A stretch of 5,830 nt of DNA from NCBI GenBank assembly GCA_002376965.1, contig DFOV01000335.1:1-5830 (forward strand), written 5' to 3'. Below are positions 1-5,583 of the stretch, in pieces. Position 1 is the stretch's first letter. Each line of letters begins with the position of its first letter. The position numbers and the translations under genes are program-made. Under the pieces are notes generated by a model. That model was not told the DNA's origin and made no database searches. It saw nothing but the letters and a program-made list of their open reading frames with translations. The stretch is from Gammaproteobacteria bacterium UBA3532. Lineage in GTDB: Bacteria; Pseudomonadota; Gammaproteobacteria; Enterobacterales; UBA3532.

Positions 1-759
1 GTTGAGGTGCTAACAGCACATAAAGCAGTACGCTGTGAAAAAGAAGGGGCACACAAGTATTTGGTTGTTGAGCACAATGGCGAAACTTCACGTATTTTGT
101 TTGATGAGCTTATTTGCGCTGTAGGGCGCACGGCGAGGTTAACCGGATATGGCTTGGAAGAGCTGGGCATCGAAACATCAAGAACCGTAGTTACCAATGA
201 TTACCTGGAAACCTTATATCCCAATATCTATGCGGCTGGTGATGTTGCTGGGCCTTATCAATTTACCCACACTGCTGCGCACCAGGCCTGGTATGCTTCT
301 GTGAATGCCTTATTCGGAGCCTTTAAGAAATTTAAAGCCGATTATTCAGTGATTCCTTGGACGACTTTTGTCGACCCTGAAGTCGCTAGAGTGGGATTGA
401 ATGAGCAAGAGGCAAAAGAGCAGGGGATTGATTATCACCTAACCACTTACGGAATAGATGATCTGGATCGAGCCATTGCCGATGGGGTTGATCATGGTTT
501 TGTGAAGGTGTTGACTGTTCCTGGCAAAGATAAAATTCTTGGCGTTACTATTGTTGGTGAACACGCTGGTGATTTGCTATCGGAATTTGTTTTGGCGATG
601 CGTCATGGTTTGGGATTGAACAAAATATTAGGGACGATTCACACCTATCCGACCTTAGCAGAATCGAATAAATATGTTGCTGGCGAGTGGAAAAAGGCCC
701 ATGCACCGGAGAAGGTGTTAGCTTGGGTTGAGCGCTATCACGCTTGGCGGCGAGGATGA
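1..759 (+). CDS. FAD-dependent pyridine nucleotide-disulfide oxidoreductase, MerA/Lpd-like (C-terminal part)
   Basis: The frame is open from base 1 and the N-terminal part lies outside the window, so the first GTG here (7) is probably not the start. About 252 residues are visible. They begin in the NAD/FAD Rossmann region, with an AVGR segment near residue 40. The FAD-contacting motif YAAGD follows near residues 77-81, then HTAAHQA. The dimerisation domain starts near VIPWTTFVDPEVARVG (about residue 117). Enzymes of this family pass electrons from NAD(P)H through FAD to a substrate, often a disulfide. The active-site cysteine pair would be upstream and cannot be checked. In the C-terminal motif HTYPTLAE, the position that is the catalytic His of dihydrolipoamide dehydrogenase (HAHPTLSE) is Tyr (codon 646-648), while the Glu is kept (661-663). 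There is no C-terminal Cys-Cys pair as in true mercuric reductase. From memory, similar proteins can carry an N-terminal TVP38/TMEM64 membrane domain, which is not testable here. Family is sure; substrate unknown. Confidence 0.9.
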   Translation, partial: VEVLTAHKAVRCEKEGAHKYLVVEHNGETSRILFDELICAVGRTARLTGYGLEELGIETSRTVVTNDYLETLYPNIYAAGDVAGPYQFTHTAAHQAWYASVNALFGAFKKFKADYSVIPWTTFVDPEVARVGLNEQEAKEQGIDYHLTTYGIDDLDRAIADGVDHGFVKVLTVPGKDKILGVTIVGEHAGDLLSEFVLAMRHGLGLNKILGTIHTYPTLAESNKYVAGEWKKAHAPEKVLAWVERYHAWRRG

Positions 760-827
760 TTTTTTGGCCGGAAAGCACAACTATGCCGACCTGTCTGCAG
801 TTATGTTATGATGTCGCCTCGATTTAC

Positions 828-834
828 AAAGGAG
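828..834 (+). promoter_or_regulatory. ribosome binding site that sets the lipoprotein start
   Basis: AAAGGAG ends 9 bases before the ATG at 844, a good Shine-Dalgarno distance. The in-frame ATG at 835 directly abuts this motif, and the one at 808 lies upstream of it. Both are therefore poor starts. Starting at 844 also places the positively charged MKSK directly before the hydrophobic signal segment. Confidence 0.75.
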
Positions 835-843
835 ATGAATATA

Positions 844-1014
844 ATGAAATCGAAAATTATGCTAATCATCGCCAGCCTGGTCGTCGTATGTGGGCTAACG
901 GCTTGTGGCGCGGAAGTAGGCAGTAAAGAGTGGTGTGAAGAGTTAAAAGCCAAAGATAAAGGTGACTGGACAGCAAACGAAGCGAAAGACTTCGCTAAAC
1001 ATTGTATTTTCTAG
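844..1014 (+). CDS. small DUF3012-type lipoprotein
   Basis: This gene encodes 56 residues. MKSK is followed by a hydrophobic stretch (about residues 5-17) and a lipobox L18-T19-A20-C21. The protein should therefore be exported, lipidated on Cys21 by Lgt and cleaved by signal peptidase II, leaving a mature peptide of only 36 residues. The mature part contains EVGSKEWCEELK, then GDWTANEAKDFAKHC. This matches my memory of the DUF3012 family of tiny proteobacterial lipoproteins, whose function is unknown to me. It keeps two further cysteines, C31 and C54, which could form a disulfide in the periplasm. After the Asp next to the lipid-modified Cys rule, residue 22 is Gly, so outer-membrane sorting is expected. 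The gene lies 84 bases after the oxidoreductase and ends at a strong terminator. TATGAT at 807-812 could be a -10 box for its own promoter, but no good -35 box goes with it. Function is not assigned. Confidence 0.85.
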   Translation: MKSKIMLIIASLVVVCGLTACGAEVGSKEWCEELKAKDKGDWTANEAKDFAKHCIF

Positions 1015-1029
1015 TCGCAAGTCAGACAT

Positions 1030-1057
1030 AAAAAAAGCTGCAAATGCAGCTTTTTTT
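1030..1057. terminator. bidirectional intrinsic terminator between the lipoprotein gene and serA
   Basis: A perfect 12-base-pair stem (1030-1041 with 1046-1057) encloses the 4-base loop AAAT. The core is AGCTGC/GCAGCT, flanked by seven A on one side and seven T on the other. It therefore reads as a GC stem with a U-tract on both strands. It lies 15 bases after the lipoprotein stop (+) and 21 bases after the serA stop (-), as expected for convergent genes sharing a terminator. Confidence 0.92.
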
Positions 1058-1078
1058 ATGCCTATTCAGTTGTACTGC

Positions 1079-2251
1079 TTAAGACAATACACGAATAGAA
1101 ATAACGCTTTCGACGTTGCGAATAGCTTCAATGACATCGTCTGATGGAGCTTGTTCAACATCAATAATGTTATAAGCAATGTCATTACGGCTCTTGTTCA
1201 ACATGTCGATAACATTGATGTTGTTATCTGCCAGAACAGAAAGAACATGCCCTAGTACTTTGGGAACATTTTCGTTACTTAGCGTAATTCGGTGGCCACT
1301 GCTTCTTTCCATGTAAATTTGTGGGAAATTAACTGAGTTGGTGATGTTGCCGTTTTCCAGGAAATCCATCAGCTGGTTGGCTGCCATTACGGCACAGTTT
1401 TCTTCGGCTTCTGCGGTGCTGGCGCCAATATGTGGCATTAAAATAACATCATCACGACCAATGAGTTCGGCACATGGAAAGTCCGAAATATAGGCTTTCA
1501 TTTGGCCTGCATCCAAAGCGCCAATAGCTGCATCGGTATCAACGATTTCTTCGCGTGCGAAGTTAAGCAAGGTTGCGCCTTTCTTCAATGAAGCAAAAGT
1601 CTCGTTGTTTAACAAGTGACGGGTTGCGTCGATTGCTGGAACGTGAAGGGTGATAAAGTCTGAGTTCGCCAGAAGTGACTGCAGGTTTTCGGCTTTTTTA
1701 ACATCTCTTGATAAGCGCCATGCAGCGTCCACTGAAAGAGCAGGATCATAGCCAATTACATTCATTCCCAAAGACAGTGCCATATTAGCGACCATTGAGC
1801 CAATCGCACCTAAGCCAACAACACCCAAGGTTTTGCCTTGAATTTCGCCGCCAGCAAACTGTTTCTTGCTTTTTTCCATTAGCTTAGCCAAAACCGCATT
1901 GTCTTTCTCCTCGGTTTGGGCGTTGGCAAAGGAGATACCACCAATGATGTCTCTTGAACCTAACAGCAAGCCAGCCAGAACAAGCTCTTTTACAGCATTG
2001 GCATTAGCACCAGGGGTGTTAAATACAACAACACCTTTTTTGGTGTAGTCTTCTACTGGAACATTGTTCACGCCAGCACCAGCACGAGCAACGGCGACGA
2101 CTGATTCTGGCAGTACTTCATCATGCAATTTATGGCTGCGTAGCAGGATGGCGTCTGGGTGATTAATTTCACTGGCAACTTCATAAGTTTCGCGAGGGAA
2201 ACGGTTTAAGCCTTTCGCTGAAATGGCATTGTAGGTGCGGATCTTACGCAT
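1079..2251 (-). CDS. serA: D-3-phosphoglycerate dehydrogenase with C-terminal ACT domain
   Basis: SerA oxidises 3-phosphoglycerate to 3-phosphohydroxypyruvate with NAD, the first step of serine synthesis in the cytosol. The 390-residue protein has an N-terminal substrate-binding part (about 1-95 plus about 285-310) around a Rossmann NAD-binding domain. That domain carries GLGAIG (146-151) and the acidic residue D169 of GYDP. The family's catalytic Arg, Glu and His fit R233 (NFARE), E262 (in SDFPCAEL) and H274 (MPHIGAST). Residues about 319-390 form an ACT domain (HRITLSNENVPKVLG...), which in this family commonly binds serine for feedback inhibition. The length fits the shorter SerA class that lacks the extra domain of the roughly 530-residue enzymes. 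The ATG (2249-2251) is preceded on its strand by AGAGGA at a slightly long spacing. The gene lies downstream of serC with a 104-base gap that holds a hairpin, so it may have its own promoter. I saw no convincing -35/-10 pair there. Confidence 0.96.
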   Translation of the reverse strand: MRKIRTYNAISAKGLNRFPRETYEVASEINHPDAILLRSHKLHDEVLPESVVAVARAGAGVNNVPVEDYTKKGVVVFNTPGANANAVKELVLAGLLLGSRDIIGGISFANAQTEEKDNAVLAKLMEKSKKQFAGGEIQGKTLGVVGLGAIGSMVANMALSLGMNVIGYDPALSVDAAWRLSRDVKKAENLQSLLANSDFITLHVPAIDATRHLLNNETFASLKKGATLLNFAREEIVDTDAAIGALDAGQMKAYISDFPCAELIGRDDVILMPHIGASTAEAEENCAVMAANQLMDFLENGNITNSVNFPQIYMERSSGHRITLSNENVPKVLGHVLSVLADNNINVIDMLNKSRNDIAYNIIDVEQAPSDDVIEAIRNVESVISIRVLS

Positions 2252-2328
2252 GTTGACTGTTGTCCTCTTTCAATACGATATAGTAGGTAGTGTGGAGTAA
2301 TTCTATTTTTCAAGCCTGGATAAATGAT

Positions 2329-2349
2329 AAAAGCCCCGTTAGGGGCTTT
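2329..2349 (-). terminator. intrinsic terminator or attenuator between serC and serA
   Basis: AAAGCCCC (2330-2337) and GGGGCTTT (2342-2349) form an 8-base-pair stem with a 4-base loop. Read on the minus strand, the stem ends in a short run of four T and then ATC. It starts 7 bases after the serC stop codon. The GC-rich stem is strong but the U-tract is short, so partial termination that lets some serC transcript reach serA is plausible. Confidence 0.75.
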
Positions 2350-2355
2350 CTCGAT

Positions 2356-3474
2356 TTATGACTTCTTTGCTTCTTCAAATGCCCAGGTTAACCAAGGCAT
2401 AAGTGCTTCTAAGTCTTGTGCTTCGACAGTCGCACCGGCCCATATTCTTAAGCCCGCCGGGGCGTCGCGATATGCACCTATGTCATAGGCAACGCCTTGG
2501 TCGGCTAGTAGTTTAACCATGGTTTTAACCTGGTCGTCCGTCAGGTCAACTTTGAAGCAGACGCTGGTATTTGAATTAATGTCTGCCGATTCTGCCAGAA
2601 AGTTGATCCAGTCATTGGCTTCTACAAAATTGCTAAGAATGGCTAAGTTTTGCTGAGATTTTTGAATGGCGGCCGACAGGCCTCCAATAGACTCAATCCA
2701 GTCAAGCGCGTCTTGATAGTCAGCGACACAGAGCATTGATGGCGTGTTGATGGTAGCGCCTTTGAAAATGCCATCAATCAATTTGCCACCCTTAGTCAGA
2801 CGGAATACTTTGGGAATTGGCCAGCTTGGAGTATAGCTTTCTAAGCGGGCAACAGCGGCAGGGCTTAGGACGATCACGCCATGTGCTCCTTCACCGCCCA
2901 ATACTTTTTGCCAACTGAAGGTGGTCACATCCAGCTTGTTCCAAGGGATGTCCATAGCAAAAACTGCCGAGGTGGCATCACAGAAAGTCAGCCCTTCGCG
3001 GTCATCTGCAATCCAGTCGCCGTTTGGCACTTTTACGCCAGAGGTGGTGCCATTCCACGTGAAAATAACATCGTTGGCAAAGTTGGCTTTGGCCAAGTCT
3101 GGCAGTTGACCGTAATCTGCTTCGTATGTATTGATATTATCTAATTGTAACTGTTTAACCACATCGGTTAACCAGCCTTTACCAAATGACTCCCAAGCAA
3201 AGACATCAACGTCACGCTGTCCTAACATGGTCCACATGGCCATCTCAAATGCTCCAGTATCGGAACCTGGTACGATTCCCACTAGGTAATCTTCAGGGAT
3301 TTCCAGCAGGCGTTTGGTATCGTCAATCGCCTTTTTAAGAGCGGCCTTACCAATTGATGAGCGATGAGAGCGCCCTAAGGTGTCCAGTGATAGCTTCGTG
3401 ATATCGTAACCTGGACGCTTGCTGCAAGGACCTGAAGAAAAGTTCGGGTTGGCGGGTTTGATCTCTGGTAGCAT
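2356..3474 (-). CDS. serC: phosphoserine aminotransferase, alphaproteobacterial/Methanosarcina type
   Basis: SerC transfers the amino group of glutamate to 3-phosphohydroxypyruvate, giving 3-phosphoserine, using PLP in the cytosol. It is the second step of the serine pathway, directly after the SerA reaction. The 372-residue protein is a fold-type I class V aminotransferase. The PLP lysine is K190 in [15 protein letters not shown], and D166 in FCDATSA should contact the pyridine nitrogen. The N-terminus [17 protein letters not shown] (about 6-22), the motif [13 protein letters not shown] and [21 protein letters not shown] (about 227-247, shown in part) resemble the SerC of Rhizobium-like alphaproteobacteria and Methanosarcina (TIGR01365 type, from memory). 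They do not resemble the E. coli-type SerC usual in gammaproteobacteria. The ATG at 3472-3474 has AAGGAA about 6 bases upstream on its strand. The gene precedes serA, which suggests a shared pathway unit despite the hairpin between them. Function is firm; the subtype is from recognition. Confidence 0.95.
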   Translation of the reverse strand: MLPEIKPANPNFSSGPCSKRPGYDITKLSLDTLGRSHRSSIGKAALKKAIDDTKRLLEIPEDYLVGIVPGSDTGAFEMAMWTMLGQRDVDVFAWESFGKGWLTDVVKQLQLDNINTYEADYGQLPDLAKANFANDVIFTWNGTTSGVKVPNGDWIADDREGLTFCDATSAVFAMDIPWNKLDVTTFSWQKVLGGEGAHGVIVLSPAAVARLESYTPSWPIPKVFRLTKGGKLIDGIFKGATINTPSMLCVADYQDALDWIESIGGLSAAIQKSQQNLAILSNFVEANDWINFLAESADINSNTSVCFKVDLTDDQVKTMVKLLADQGVAYDIGAYRDAPAGLRIWAGATVEAQDLEALMPWLTWAFEEAKKS

Positions 3475-3540
3475 GAGATTTCCTTACGTTAATTAAGCAA
3501 ATAAAATCGGTTTGTCGTGCTTCCTTATCAAGCGGACGAC

Positions 3541-3595
3541 TTAATAGAAAAGCAAATGGATTGTCAATTTATGGGGGTTAACTCCAATTAGTCAA
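3541..3595 (-). promoter_or_regulatory. possible serC promoter region
   Basis: Two overlapping candidates read on the minus strand. One is TTGACA (3562-3567) with TATTAA (3541-3546) at 15-base spacing. The other is TTGACT (3590-3595) with ATAAAT (3567-3572) at 17-base spacing. Both have a good -35 box but an imperfect -10 box or spacing. They lie about 70-120 bases upstream of the serC ATG, a reasonable place for its promoter. No serine- or Lrp-type operator was recognised. Confidence 0.4.
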
Positions 3596-3620
3596 CTATG
3601 ATAATGCGAAAAAATGAAAT

Positions 3621-3642
3621 TTGATTGAGAATGATCAATCAA
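3621..3642. promoter_or_regulatory. 8-bp palindrome, possible operator
   Basis: TTGATTGA (3621-3628) and TCAATCAA (3635-3642) are perfect inverted copies around 6 bases. The AT-rich site lies about 150 bases upstream of serC and 280 upstream of yebG. A dimeric regulator could bind it. It superficially recalls an FNR site (TTGAT/ATCAA), but the half-sites are 8 rather than 4 bases apart. The regulator is unknown. Confidence 0.35.
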
Positions 3643-3690
3643 TGCGTGCGATTGGGTTCAAAAAATACCGGTATAGGACAATATTTAGTC

Positions 3691-3820
3691 ATCCATTATC
3701 ATCGAGGGACTGGTAGTTTCTGGAGCAAAACGCCGTAAAATCATCCATGATGGCTTAACCGCCGCATCCATGCGGCAGATATTTGCTCCAGAAACTACCA
3801 GTCCCTCGATGATATTGGAT
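3691..3820. repeat. 130-bp non-coding element with long inverted arms and two inner hairpins
   Basis: The arms 3697-3729 and 3782-3814 are perfect inverted copies over 33 bases, starting TATCATCGAGGGACTGG. After one mismatch they extend five more bases to 3691 and 3820. The 52-base centre holds two smaller palindromes, ATCATCCATGAT (3740-3751) and GCCGCATCCATGCGGC (3761-3776). Both have CATCCATG at their middle. The whole could fold as a cruciform in DNA or a long forked stem in RNA. No ORF, obvious flanking target duplication or T-tract is present, so it is neither a coding element nor a standard terminator. It looks like a MITE-like or intergenic repeat unit. From memory, a similar core recurs between genes in several marine gammaproteobacteria, but I cannot verify this. 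It sits directly upstream of the yebG promoter region. Confidence 0.85.
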
Positions 3821-3824
3821 AGAA

Positions 3825-3853
3825 AGTATTCATGATTTTGCTCTGGCTATACT
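3825..3853 (+). promoter_or_regulatory. possible yebG promoter
   Basis: TATACT (3848-3853) is a good -10 box. The hexamer 17 bases upstream (AGTATT, 3825-3830) is a weak -35, as might suit a regulated promoter. Transcription would start near 3860, placing the LexA box about 20-35 bases into the transcript. The -35 position abuts the right end of the inverted-repeat element. Confidence 0.4.
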
Positions 3854-3879
3854 GGACAGAATAGACGGTTTTAGCTAAG

Positions 3880-3895
3880 CTGTTCGAGAGAACAG
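3880..3895. promoter_or_regulatory. LexA box (SOS operator) of yebG
   Basis: CTGTTCGAGAGAACAG fits the gammaproteobacterial LexA consensus CTGT-N8-ACAG exactly. The inner bases TTC...GAA extend the symmetry further. It ends 25 bases before the ATG of yebG, a gene known to be LexA-controlled in E. coli. Repression by LexA and induction after DNA damage are therefore expected. Confidence 0.9.
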
Positions 3896-3920
3896 TAAAT
3901 CTTCAATAGAGGAACACACC

Positions 3921-4235
3921 ATGGCTGTAATTCCAATGTGGCAAGTTGATAGAGACGGGAGCATGTTTACAGATAAAAAACAGGCGGACGAACACGATAA
4001 GATGTTGGAGCTGGCGGAAGCGCTAAGCGATTTTATTGACCGCGAAGTTGCGGGGCTTGACGAAGAGCAGCTGGAGAATATCGGGATCGCCCTTGCCAAG
4101 CAAAAAGATGCATTGGTTAAGGCCTGTAAAGGGAAGCCCGGTGTGTTATCTGAAGTCAATAGTGAGTCTGATGAGATAAACGAAGAAAAGCCGGATAATG
4201 TCGCTGAGCTCAACACCAAAGCGGTCAAGTCGTAA
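3921..4235 (+). CDS. yebG: YebG-family SOS-induced protein
   Basis: The product has 104 residues, against 96 for E. coli YebG. The N-terminal half carries the family pattern. MAV is followed by a short strand region, then FTDKKQADEHDKMLELAEAL (about 16-35), matching the FTSKKEADAYDKMLD region of E. coli YebG. A helix with DEEQLENIGIALAKQKDAL follows (about 47-65). The last 30 residues are acidic, polar and probably disordered. YebG is a small DNA damage-inducible protein of unclear biochemical role. AGAGGA (3908-3913) lies 7 bases before the ATG. The perfect LexA box upstream supports the assignment independently. A weak hairpin follows the stop, and the next gene begins about 150 bases later, so yebG is probably transcribed alone. 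A long antisense reading frame over the same bases is a shadow. Confidence 0.93.
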   Translation: MAVIPMWQVDRDGSMFTDKKQADEHDKMLELAEALSDFIDREVAGLDEEQLENIGIALAKQKDALVKACKGKPGVLSEVNSESDEINEEKPDNVAELNTKAVKS

Positions 4236-4251
4236 GGCCGAGTGTCGGTTT
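4235..4251 (+). terminator. weak hairpin after yebG
   Basis: CCGA (4238-4241) pairs with TCGG (4245-4248) over a 3-base loop. G-U and A-U pairs extend the stem towards the stop codon, and TTT follows the second arm. The stem and T-run are short, so termination would be inefficient at best. Confidence 0.3.
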
Positions 4252-4336
4252 AATCCCTGATACAGGCTGTCAAAGCCGTCACCAATTGACATTGTTTGAT
4301 TTGTGTTCATTTTTTACTGGTAACAAATGGTGAGTC

Positions 4337-4363
4337 GTTGTATAAGTGATACCGTTATACAAC
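4337..4363. repeat. inverted repeat upstream of the small basic-protein gene
   Basis: GTTGTATAA (4337-4345) and TTATACAAC (4355-4363) are perfect inverted copies around 9 bases, 20 bases before the start codon. The site could be an operator or a leader hairpin. TATAAG inside the left arm could serve as a -10 box, although the only clear -35 hexamer nearby, TTGACA at 4286-4291, is too far away for it. The 8-mer TTATACAA recurs in the hairpin at the 3' end of the same gene. Confidence 0.6.
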
Positions 4364-4383
4364 CAACCATGAAAGGTAAATAT

Positions 4384-4584
4384 ATGGCCAAAGCAAACAG
4401 AGGAAGTAAGCCGCGTGTGGCAAATCCTGTAGCAAAACATATGCGTACATTTAACAAGTGCGCTGTTCAAACCGATAGAAAAAAATCGCTTAAAAAGGGT
4501 TATAACAAGCACAAAGGGAATCAATACGGGGAGGGCAGTTATACAAATGCGTGCTTAGCTTGGTTACATCGCGTCTTTGTATAA
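4384..4584 (+). CDS. small conserved basic protein, possibly DUF7230 family
   Basis: The 66-residue product has 15 Lys or Arg and only two acidic residues. The core NPVAKHMRTFNKC...DRKKSLKKGYNKHKG (about 14-45, abbreviated) resembles a family of very short proteobacterial proteins. I recall these as DUF7230, with low certainty about the number. Such a charge suggests nucleic-acid or ribosome contact, but no function is known to me. The start at 4384 is chosen because AAAGG (4372-4376) lies 7 bases upstream. The ATG at 4369 precedes that site. Relatives, as I remember them, end soon after the KHKG motif. Here residues 51-66 form a different, mostly hydrophobic tail (LAWLHRVFV) encoded by an inverted repeat that also contains the stop codon. 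The tail may be a late addition. No membrane segment or signal peptide is evident. Confidence 0.75.
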   Translation: MAKANRGSKPRVANPVAKHMRTFNKCAVQTDRKKSLKKGYNKHKGNQYGEGSYTNACLAWLHRVFV

Positions 4585-4597
4585 CTGCCTTTCTTTT
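4530..4597 (+). terminator. long hairpin overlapping the end of the small gene, likely terminator
   Basis: GGCAGTTATACAAA (4534-4547) and its perfect inverse (4576-4589) form a 14-base-pair stem. G-U and Watson-Crick pairs in RNA extend it to 4530 and 4593. After one mismatch a few more pairs (GCG with CGC) form towards the 19-base or so loop. TTTCTTTT follows the stem on the plus strand, so it can end transcription of the small gene. No T-run follows on the minus strand, so service to rdgC is less likely. The coding region runs into the stem and its stop codon (4582-4584) lies in the right arm. Translating ribosomes would therefore disturb the structure. Confidence 0.65.
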
Positions 4598-4629
4598 GCT
4601 CGCTTGATGGTTTCAAAAAGCAACCAGTG

Positions 4630-5544
4630 CTAGACAGGCTGCTCTTCTTCTCCACCAAACCAGTCGAGTAATGAGGTCAGCAGCGGATTTAGCTCTAAGG
4701 TCATTATCGAAAACTCGGCATCAAAGCGACCTGCCACATCATCACTTTCCAGATCATCAAGCTCTTTGGTTATATCATCAGCAAATTTGATACGCCGAAC
4801 GCTCATATCATCTTGTAATACAAAGTCAATATGGTCTTGGTAGTTTAGTTGAAGCTTAGTCACCATTTTTCCGCACTCAATATGGTTTTTCACTTCGTCT
4901 GCCATCAGATCTTGTTTGCTACAGCGAACCGTACTTTCTTCTTCATCTGCCGATTTGAGTTCACATGATTCGCCAATGCCGACACCTGAAGGTATGTCAT
5001 TGCCCTTCAACCAAGAGGTCATCATTGCTGTGGGCGCATGTTTTACATTAGGTGGGTAAATCGCTAATGTGCCAAGCGCTTTGCGAAGTAGAGCAATCAC
5101 TTCATCAGCCTTATTAGCGCTGGATGCGTCAATCACCATCCAGTTATCCTGTGGCGCGATATACAGCGAAACCTTGCTCATCCTTGTAAAGGCCTTAGGC
5201 AGCATAGCCATAGTAACTTCGTCTTTGATTTCTTGTTTTTCTTTGCGGCCTACTTTGCGGCTTTCTTTGTCTTGAATCTCTATGACCTTTTTATCAACTT
5301 CTGCATTGACCACTGCCCCAGGAAGAATGCGCTCTTCTTTCGCCATAGTTAGCATAATATTTCCATTTGCCGAATGTACGAGCGATGAGCCGTGACGTCC
5401 CATAGGGGGCACCCAGCCGATACTGAATGGCTGGTGGCTTGGGCAGCTGTTAAAGGCCAAAGGGGCAAGGTATTTTTCAAGAGCATCTGGCGTCAGGTTG
5501 AATGGCTGACGAAAACGATAAAAACGTATATTTTTAAACCACAT
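4630..5544 (-). CDS. rdgC: recombination-associated protein RdgC
   Basis: RdgC is a nucleoid-associated DNA-binding protein that forms a ring-shaped dimer around duplex DNA and restrains RecA-mediated recombination (known from E. coli and Neisseria). The 304-residue product is full length (E. coli 303) and colinear throughout. It has MWFKNIRFYR at the start, GWVPPMG (43-49), EERILPG (70-76), LPKAFTR (115-121), a KQDLMADEVKNHIECGKMVTK region (210-230) and RFDAEFSIMT (273-282). The acidic tail GGEEEQPV replaces the GGE end of the E. coli protein. The MWFKN start is the family's usual one. GGAG lies about 13 bases upstream on its strand, a little far. It is transcribed convergently towards the small basic-protein gene and divergently from glnS, with its own good promoter. 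It lies near yebG, but I infer no shared transcription. Confidence 0.97.
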   Translation of the reverse strand: MWFKNIRFYRFRQPFNLTPDALEKYLAPLAFNSCPSHQPFSIGWVPPMGRHGSSLVHSANGNIMLTMAKEERILPGAVVNAEVDKKVIEIQDKESRKVGRKEKQEIKDEVTMAMLPKAFTRMSKVSLYIAPQDNWMVIDASSANKADEVIALLRKALGTLAIYPPNVKHAPTAMMTSWLKGNDIPSGVGIGESCELKSADEEESTVRCSKQDLMADEVKNHIECGKMVTKLQLNYQDHIDFVLQDDMSVRRIKFADDITKELDDLESDDVAGRFDAEFSIMTLELNPLLTSLLDWFGGEEEQPV

Positions 5545-5583
5545 AAATAACTATTTGCTCCAACAGGTGTATTGTGTCGGCTA

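Noticed and set aside
808..843. N-terminal extension of the lipoprotein (MMSPRFTKEMNI)
   Set aside because: The ribosome binding site lies inside this extension and a signal peptide should begin with MKSK at 844.
3621..3642. FNR/Anr box
   Set aside because: The TTGAT and ATCAA half-sites are 8 bases apart instead of the required 4.
3665..3674. ATACCGGTAT palindrome
   Set aside because: A single 10-base palindrome with no promoter context or second copy is too little to call a site.
3691..3820. REP/BIME element or ordinary terminator
   Set aside because: GTAG and GGAG tetranucleotides occur in the arms, but neither arm is itself a REP hairpin and there is no T-tract after the stem on either strand.
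3875..4228. 117-codon minus-strand reading frame
   Set aside because: It is antisense to yebG, covers the LexA box, is Ser-rich as expected for a shadow frame and has no recognisable family.
4279..4524. 81-codon minus-strand reading frame
   Set aside because: It is antisense to the small basic-protein gene and its leader, with no recognisable motif.
4534..4589. Integron attC recombination site
   Set aside because: The GTTATAC and GTATAAC boxes look attC-like, but they occur in the reverse order (GTT... first, ...AAC last) relative to R''-R', and no integrase or cassette array is nearby.
5552..5562. TATTTGCTCCA upstream of rdgC, also found at 3780-3790 in the inverted-repeat element
   Set aside because: A shared 11-mer in nearly 6 kb on two strands is expected by chance, and the flanks do not match.
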